Assembly (NCBI GenBank): GCA_028455995.1 | Contig: JABELC010000006.1 | Span: 310,001-374,000 of the forward strand | DNA from: Scleromitrula shiraiana | Lineage: Eukaryota; Ascomycota; Leotiomycetes; Helotiales; Sclerotiniaceae | Length of the DNA stretch: 64,000 bases | Direction of reading: 5' to 3' | Shown here: piece by piece, positions 58,225-64,000 of the stretch | Numbering within the stretch: position 1 is the first letter of the stretch | How the letters are laid out: each line of letters opens with the position of its first letter | Notes under the pieces: model-generated | Told to the model about the DNA's origin: nothing | Databases searched by the model: none | What the model saw: the letters and a program-made list of their open reading frames with translations, nothing else | Position numbers and translations under genes: made by a program

Positions 58225-61200
58225 TCATTCGAGCCATTCCATTTCCTGATCTAGCAGTAGTTTTATAATCTCGTTGCCATGCTTAAGATTACCCGCCACA
58301 GACCTAATCACTTCATTCGTGATCTTGACTGGTGTGTAAACTAACAGAGCCTTCACAATTTCGCTATCCCATAAAGATAAAATGAAATTCACCGCTTCGG
58401 CGGTTACCTGGAAGTGGTCTTTTAGTAATGCTAAAAGATCATCTCGTCCGCAGGCAGCTGTTGTAGCCATGACGACTATCTTCCAACTGATAGTGCTTGG
58501 GATTCGACCACTCCCATTAAGCCTGCGTGGTTTTCTGGGCGAGGAAATGGAAAATAATACTTCCATCATATGCTGACGGAAAAATATATCTATATCAGTT
58601 GGTTCAAACCTTAAATGGTCCTTTCTAGCTAGAATCGTTTTTATCCAAGATCCTGTGATGCCATTACTTTCATCAGCATATTTCGTAAGAAAGAGTAGAA
58701 GCTCGGCTAGGACATTTGATTCAATGACTAGAGATTTCTTGCTGTTTAGTAATGAGTATAGAACTTCGATTGGTTCATAAATATTTTTCATTGCACAGTT
58801 AAAGATATCCACATCAATACAGATATCTTCCGAGCGAATCATGGATACAATCTTGCCCGTATCCCAATGCAATTCTCTCATGGCGACTGTTTTATAGACC
58901 AGTTTCATGATGCTCAAGCTGTTCAAACTAGTGTTTTGAAGTAGTAGGTCTAGCATAGTATATTGAATACCACCAGTGGTTTCCATCGTTTGAAGAAAGA
59001 AATATTCTAAGTCGTCTGCCGTCACAAAGTCTTTCCCCTCTTTTTCTAAAATCGAGCGGATTGCATTGATTGAATATTTGGAGATAGCAACATGCAATGC
59101 TTTGTGCCAGTAATCATTCGGCAAGTAATATTTGTGAGATGCCTCGTGCAGAAAATTGATCATTCGCTGATTGTTGTAGAACGATGCAATTTGAGCAGAC
59201 GTAAAACCCTGCACGTTCTTTTCGGTAAGAAGTAGCTGGCCGCAATTACGGCCTAAAAGGAGCTCTGGAGCATAATCCATAAGATCATATCTAACTACAA
59301 CAAAGAATATGGAAATCAATAGTTCCTTGGATTTGCGAAGGCCAGAATAAGAGCTCGATATCGGAAGAACAGAGGTTGGATCTAGCCGAACTACTTCTTC
59401 ACCAGAGGGTTTGTCTGGCGAATCTCCACCGAGGATCCACTTCACTGGCTGTCTTCGCCTCGTCTGCGAGGATGCAAAATATATGTCAGACCTTTCTACG
59501 CGATCTGTGGTTTGCAAATATTGCTCTATGACCGTCGGATTTCTCGCATTGAACTCAGCAGGCGTAGTAAGCAAAAGCATTGCCAAAAGCTCTCCAAGTC
59601 GACCTCTCCGTCGGGTTTCGGCAGATGCTTTAGAATATTCTCCCCAGAACCGGGTTGCATGGCTGCTGAGTATGGAGTGAGACACAGGTTCAAGATCCCA
59701 TCTTATTTCGGATATCGAAGGCTTTGAAACGGAGAACATCCACGATATACACAACTCTGCTGCAACGTGGTTCGACTCCACAGCCGAAAATTTCTCTTGG
59801 AATTCAAGGTATTCCCGAACCGATAAATGAGCAAACCGAAACATATCTGTTTCAACATCATATACAACTAGATTACAACAAATACTGAGTATCTCATCGA
59901 TTGAGAGCAAGGTTTGATTTAATCTGTCGGCACATATAGCATATCTGAAACTTCTACTCGTCATGGATTCGCGAGCACAGAGAAGCCATTTTAACGTTCT
60001 GTTTGCTAGTTGTGGATTGGGATCCTCAGAATGAAGGATCTGTGACATGGTCGCATCATATGATTGTTTTAATCCTTGTGGAAGGTTCGCCAGAGCATAT
60101 TGGATGTTCGCCTCTGTTTTGACTCTCTGTGGATTACAAAGGCTTTCTATATGCAAGCTTACCAGTCGAAACATGCCATTAGCTTTTGTAACCAGCTGAT
60201 TGATTATTGTGTCTTTCAACTGGTCCGAAACTCGCCCACAAAGAATGTATCCATTACGAATGGCTTCATCCACGCGCGAGTGCACAAATGTCTCGATATC
60301 TTGCGAGTTATCTGTTGCGTGGATGTATAAGTTTGGGGTATGAGCTAGTCGATGAACGAGATCTTGATCGTCTCTGCTACTAACAAACACTTTGACGATG
60401 TTGTTGGAATTGGCAATGATTTTCTGAAGTCCAATCAAGAGATCGTTTCTATGAAGGGGATTGCACTCGTCTAGTCCGTCGATTACGATGGTAGCGGGGT
60501 TGCTTTCCAATAATTCCAAAATGATATCAACTGAATCCTCAAGATCAAGTTTTTCAGGGGTTCGACCTCTGGCCTCTTTCTTGCGAGTAAGATAGACTCT
60601 TGACACCGGCTCTCTAATGGGTGTATCGGGATCGGAGGAGCACAACTGCTCCACTATATTCCTCAACAGTTCGCCTGGGTCAGCTCTTTCTGGCTCACTG
60701 ACAGTTCTCGCACAGTAAAAATATGCAATCGGAGCCGAATATTGATGTTGCCGAGCTCTTTGTTGCAAGTATTCAATAACACTACATACGAGCATGCTTT
60801 TACCGGAGCCTGGAATCCCATGGAGCCATAAAATGGAAGAACTACTGGCTTTCATCCACTCCTCAAACACCCTCTTCTGGAACAGCCATTGGCAAGTTCC
60901 CGGCATTAAGCTTTTTACTTTATTCCGATGATGACTTGAGCTTTGAATATTTGTAAGCCATTGAAACAATTTCATGCGCTCCAATTCATTCAAGTTGTCA
61001 TTAACATTTGATAACTGCGTGGCTATTCGGTGTATCGGTTCCATGAGGTCTTTTAGTGTATCACCAATCTTGCTCTGTTCTAAGGCATCTCCTATGATTT
61101 TGATTCTTGAAATGTCGCGTTGAAGATTCTGCATGGATCCTTCAAGAATGTCAACTTTTCCTGTTAGACCACTGACATTCATATCAGTCGTACTAATAGT

Positions 61201-61977
61201 TTCATCTGAGACTAGGCGTAGATATTTGTCAACATCCTGTTCTTTTCGCTCGATGTTTACTATGAACTGGCTAGTCGAAGCGTCGGGTTGGAATATGCTA
61301 TTTGCAATCTTAGCCATTGTATGCTGTTCAAAATAATGATGCGCTTCCAAAAGATATTCAAGAATGGCGGTATATAATTTGATAATGGCACCTTCCAGCA
61401 TATCTGTAACACGTAATGATCTTTGGAGATACAGATATTCCACGATTCCATATCGTGCTAGAATGTTAATGACAACTTCCATGCCTTCAAGGATGGCGCC
61501 ATTGGTGCGAATATCACTAACTGCAGCCTATGATAATGTGAGCGCTACGATGGCACCACATGAATCAAGATAACTGAATACCTGTAATAGAAACCTAACA
61601 GCCGCCCATGGTAAAGCTGCATGGCCTGGGTCATATTGAACCAAATTATCTCCCACAGCCTTGAATTTTTCGATCCACACGACAAGCTTCGCGAATACAT
61701 CTCGAATGATGATAACTTGACCATCCCGCCTTCGAAATTTCCATTTCTTCTTCTGAGCATCAGATTCTTGTTGCTGTACAATTTTCAGTATCTCAGCTAA
61801 GATTTGGCGTCTATCCAAACCAGCAGCGATAAGTGCCGAAGCGTTTTTGAACTTGACCTTTTGGAGAGCTTCGTCCCACAAGTCTCTGGGTAAGCTACAA
61901 AGTCAGTAGACTTTCATTATAAGAAAACAGCTTGTAACATACGTAATGCTGCTTGTTTGAGTTGAGTTTACGCTCAT
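58225..61977 (-). CDS. NLR-like protein: DUF7708 - NACHT - degenerate ankyrin-like repeats
   Basis: Exons 61977-61943, 61894-61582 and 61527-58225 (introns of 48 and 54 bp) give about 1216 residues. The first ATG is placed by the in-phase join to LPRDLWDEALQK. Residues about 15-300 match the N-terminal helical domain common in fungal NLRs (DPGHAALPWAAVRFLLQ is its hallmark, DUF7708). The NACHT part has Walker A GIPGSGKS (about 350-357) and Walker B IVIDGLDECNP (about 460-470), then a winged-helix-like region (FRFAHLSVREYLEFQ). After about 760 come divergent ankyrin-like segments (LLLTEKNVQGFTSAQIASFY); the end has a unit like ITNEVIRSVAGN...IIKLLLDQ, normally repeated in such proteins but single here. 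Fungal NLRs often mediate non-self recognition and cell death; that role is inference. No stop or frameshift is seen. Confidence 0.88.
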
Positions 61978-63459
61978 TTCGACTAGAACATATGCTCTTT
62001 AAACAATCGCATGCTCAAATCCGGCTGCAAGGCTGCGCAATTTGGCGATGTTTCTCAAAAAAAATTGTTACAAATAAACTTGATGGTTTAGAAACCTCAA
62101 CAGCTCTAAGAAAAATATAGTAACCTCATAGTATTGACACAGACTTCAGAACACTGTTCTGCATCATGTTGCTTTTTGGTGAATAGAAGATATGGATGTA
62201 TGTTACAGTGACCCACAACTCATATTTAAGCGAATAGTGCGAACTCATACCTCGAGGTGCTTAATGCGAAAGTTTAACTTATATTCGAACAGTTGAATCT
62301 AAAATATCAATTTTAATAAAATAATATATTTATATATTATATTTATAAAATAAAAAATTGATTTGAAAATTAAAAAATCTTTTTAATTATTAATTAATTT
62401 CTATATTTTTTTAATTTTAATTTTATTAAATATATTTAATATCACTTTAAAATAAAAATAATAAAAATATTTTTAAAATTTAAATATATAAAAAATTAAA
62501 TAAAATATAATTAACAATATTTAAAATTTTATTTATAAATAATATAAAATATATTAAATAATTTTTTATTCAAAAATTTATATTTTAATATATTTAATAA
62601 AATCAAGATTTATATAATTATATAAAAATAATATATAAAATATTAAGTTTTATTATAATATTATTATTATAAAATTTATATTATATTATAAATCGAATTA
62701 TAAACTTTTTATTTTATTAGAATTATAAAATTATAATTATTAATTGATTTTTAATTAAATTTAAAAAAATGATATTACAATAATTAATTGGGGTGATTTT
62801 GAGCTCGCTTAAATATAAGTTGCCTAGTACTGTACATCAAGGATAGACCAGTACTGTCAGCAAACCAGGTCGAGTAATCGACGTATCGGAGCCTCAATCC
62901 CAACATCTCCGTATAGTATAATCTGGGGAGACATAATATTCATTTCTCAAATCGAGCTTCTCTTCGAAGAACTTGTTTGTGTGTAAGAAAAGAAGAAAAG
63001 AAATTCAGCGTCCCACCAATCTCAACACATTGACCTTTGAGAAGTCTCGCCGGGCTCTAATAATTAATTGGGATGGAGGTATTTATTTAGTGATCAGTCG
63101 CTATAACTTTGCGAGATTAGGCAAGTTTCAGTTTTAGCATAGCGTATGATAGGCCACCAGACTCCTACCAGAGTTTGTAACCACAATTAAACCTTATAGC
63201 TACATACATTTCCAGAGTTCACGAAGATACTGAATAAAATACTCAATGATGCTTCATATCCAAAGACACAAATGGTTTGATCAATTGAAGAGTGTCAATT
63301 ATGCCAAGGTAAGCAGGCGGGGTGATTGCTGACTCACGCCGTGCGATGACTCTACTATACAGTAGTCAAAACCTCAATCATTCTCCGAGTATATATATAT
63401 ATATATATATACGCAAACTTAGAAGCAATTTAAGCAATTGTAATTGACATAAGTTCAAT
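61978..63459. other. Intergenic region with an AT-only block
   Basis: Promoter side of the NLR gene, then the AT-only block (listed separately), then ordinary sequence with a (TA)n run at 63388-63411 just upstream of the second GNAT gene. Confidence 0.55.
62280..62795. repeat. AT-only block (RIP-like relic)
   Basis: About 0.5 kb with very few G or C bases, dominated by TTAAT, ATATAA and AAAATTT words without a regular unit. It has sharp edges into normal sequence on both sides, as expected from repeat-induced point mutation of an inserted element. No coding trace remains. Confidence 0.7.
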
Positions 63460-64000
63460 ATGTCCAAATATGCAGCGGAGTCAGAACGTCTATGGCTAGA
63501 GCCATTGAGTCTAGACAAACATCTGGATGATTACCATGAATTGATGTCAGCTTCATGGGGGTGAGTATATTATACTCTCTTCTCCATTTTCTTGAAATTA
63601 ATTCTTATTGGTATAGAATACTTTACCAGACCAAATCACAGAGCAGAGAATTCATGCTCTCAAGAATGCCGCATCCAGGAAAGCCATGGATAGAGAACTA
63701 TGCCATCCTTCTGCGACCATCATCTCCTCTCCCAGAGAACGAGGAGCCCAAGTTAATAGGCGCAATTGGCATGGTTAGGTTTGAAGCTGGACACGGAGCT
63801 GAAGTGGGGTATGGATTACATCCCCGTTATCAAGGTAGAGGGCTAGCTACAGAGGCGTTGAGGTTGTTTGTTGGATTATATTTCAGTCGTGAGAGTATGT
63901 TGAACTATTTTCTAATGACCTATGGGCATCATCGAAACCTTTAGGAATGTTCCACTAACTCGTAGTTAGGAGAGGGCGATTGGAATACTCTGGTAGCTGC
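63460..64000 (+). CDS. GNAT-family acetyltransferase (RimJ/RimL type), 3' end outside window
   Basis: Exons 63460-63560, 63617-63888 and 63970 onward. The start at 63460 gives MSKYAAESERLWLEPLSLDK, typical of RimJ/RimL-type GNATs (E-R-L-x-L-x-P/E-L). Exon 2 has LIGAIGMVRFEAGHGAEVGY and motif A LHPRYQGRGLATEALRLFV with the R-x-x-G-x-A/G loop. Exon 3 begins within REGDWNTLVA, after an intron with GTGAGA donor and TAG acceptor, and the window ends there. The protein would acetylate an unknown amino group using acetyl-CoA. The start was preferred over later ATGs because the first exon supplies the conserved N-terminal strand. Confidence 0.82.

Overview
The window looks like nuclear DNA of a filamentous ascomycete. 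Genes are sparse and carry short introns of about 48-200 bp (one of 414 bp) with GTRNGT donors and CTRAY-type branch sites. Products include Pal1, a Zn2Cys6 regulator, a Skt5/Chs4 chitin-synthase activator, a Rab escort protein, Rrp43 and a DUF7708-NACHT NLR. Intergenic DNA is long, AT-rich and packed with microsatellites, with two AT-only blocks that look RIP-degraded. The protein style suggests Leotiomycetes (Sclerotiniaceae-like), but that is inference. No tRNA, rRNA, CRISPR array or recognisable intact transposon was found.

Layout. 0-17 kb holds three plus-strand genes linked to growth or regulation: pal1 (4 exons), a Zn2Cys6/Fungal_trans_2 regulator of the sterol-uptake-control type, and SKT5 (3 exons, ending in a CaaX box). 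The DNA between them is saturated with 3-10 bp tandem repeats. 17-30.5 kb holds a decayed deaminase-like gene, a small coiled-coil protein (minus strand, possibly KxDL type), a secreted CE2-like SGNH esterase (4 exons), a roughly 6 kb gene-free stretch with an AT-only block and a 10-bp minisatellite, and a two-finger C2H2 regulator (minus strand). 30.5-40.7 kb is a 10-kb gene-free region upstream of the C2H2 gene, dotted with TACCTAGGTA-like palindromes. 40.7-49.7 kb is a housekeeping block: Rab escort protein (4 exons, minus), a 911-residue ferric-reductase-type flavocytochrome (minus) and exosome subunit RRP43 (plus).

50.6-64 kb looks accessory. A plus-strand tandem family of small SUR7/PalI-like four-helix membrane proteins has one intact member, one doubtful member and two broken ones. 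It is followed by a GNAT acetyltransferase (minus), a 1216-residue DUF7708-NACHT NLR (minus), a second AT-only block, and the start of another GNAT gene that runs off the window.

Functional links are modest. Pal1 (cortical morphogenesis), Skt5 (chitin synthase III activation) and the Rab escort protein (secretory Rab prenylation) all serve polarised wall growth, but they are not a cluster. The candidate unusual system is the 50-64 kb segment: an expanding and decaying family of cortical membrane proteins next to an NLR of the kind used in fungal allorecognition or immunity. All exon joins were made by eye from splice signals, reading frame and protein-family sense.
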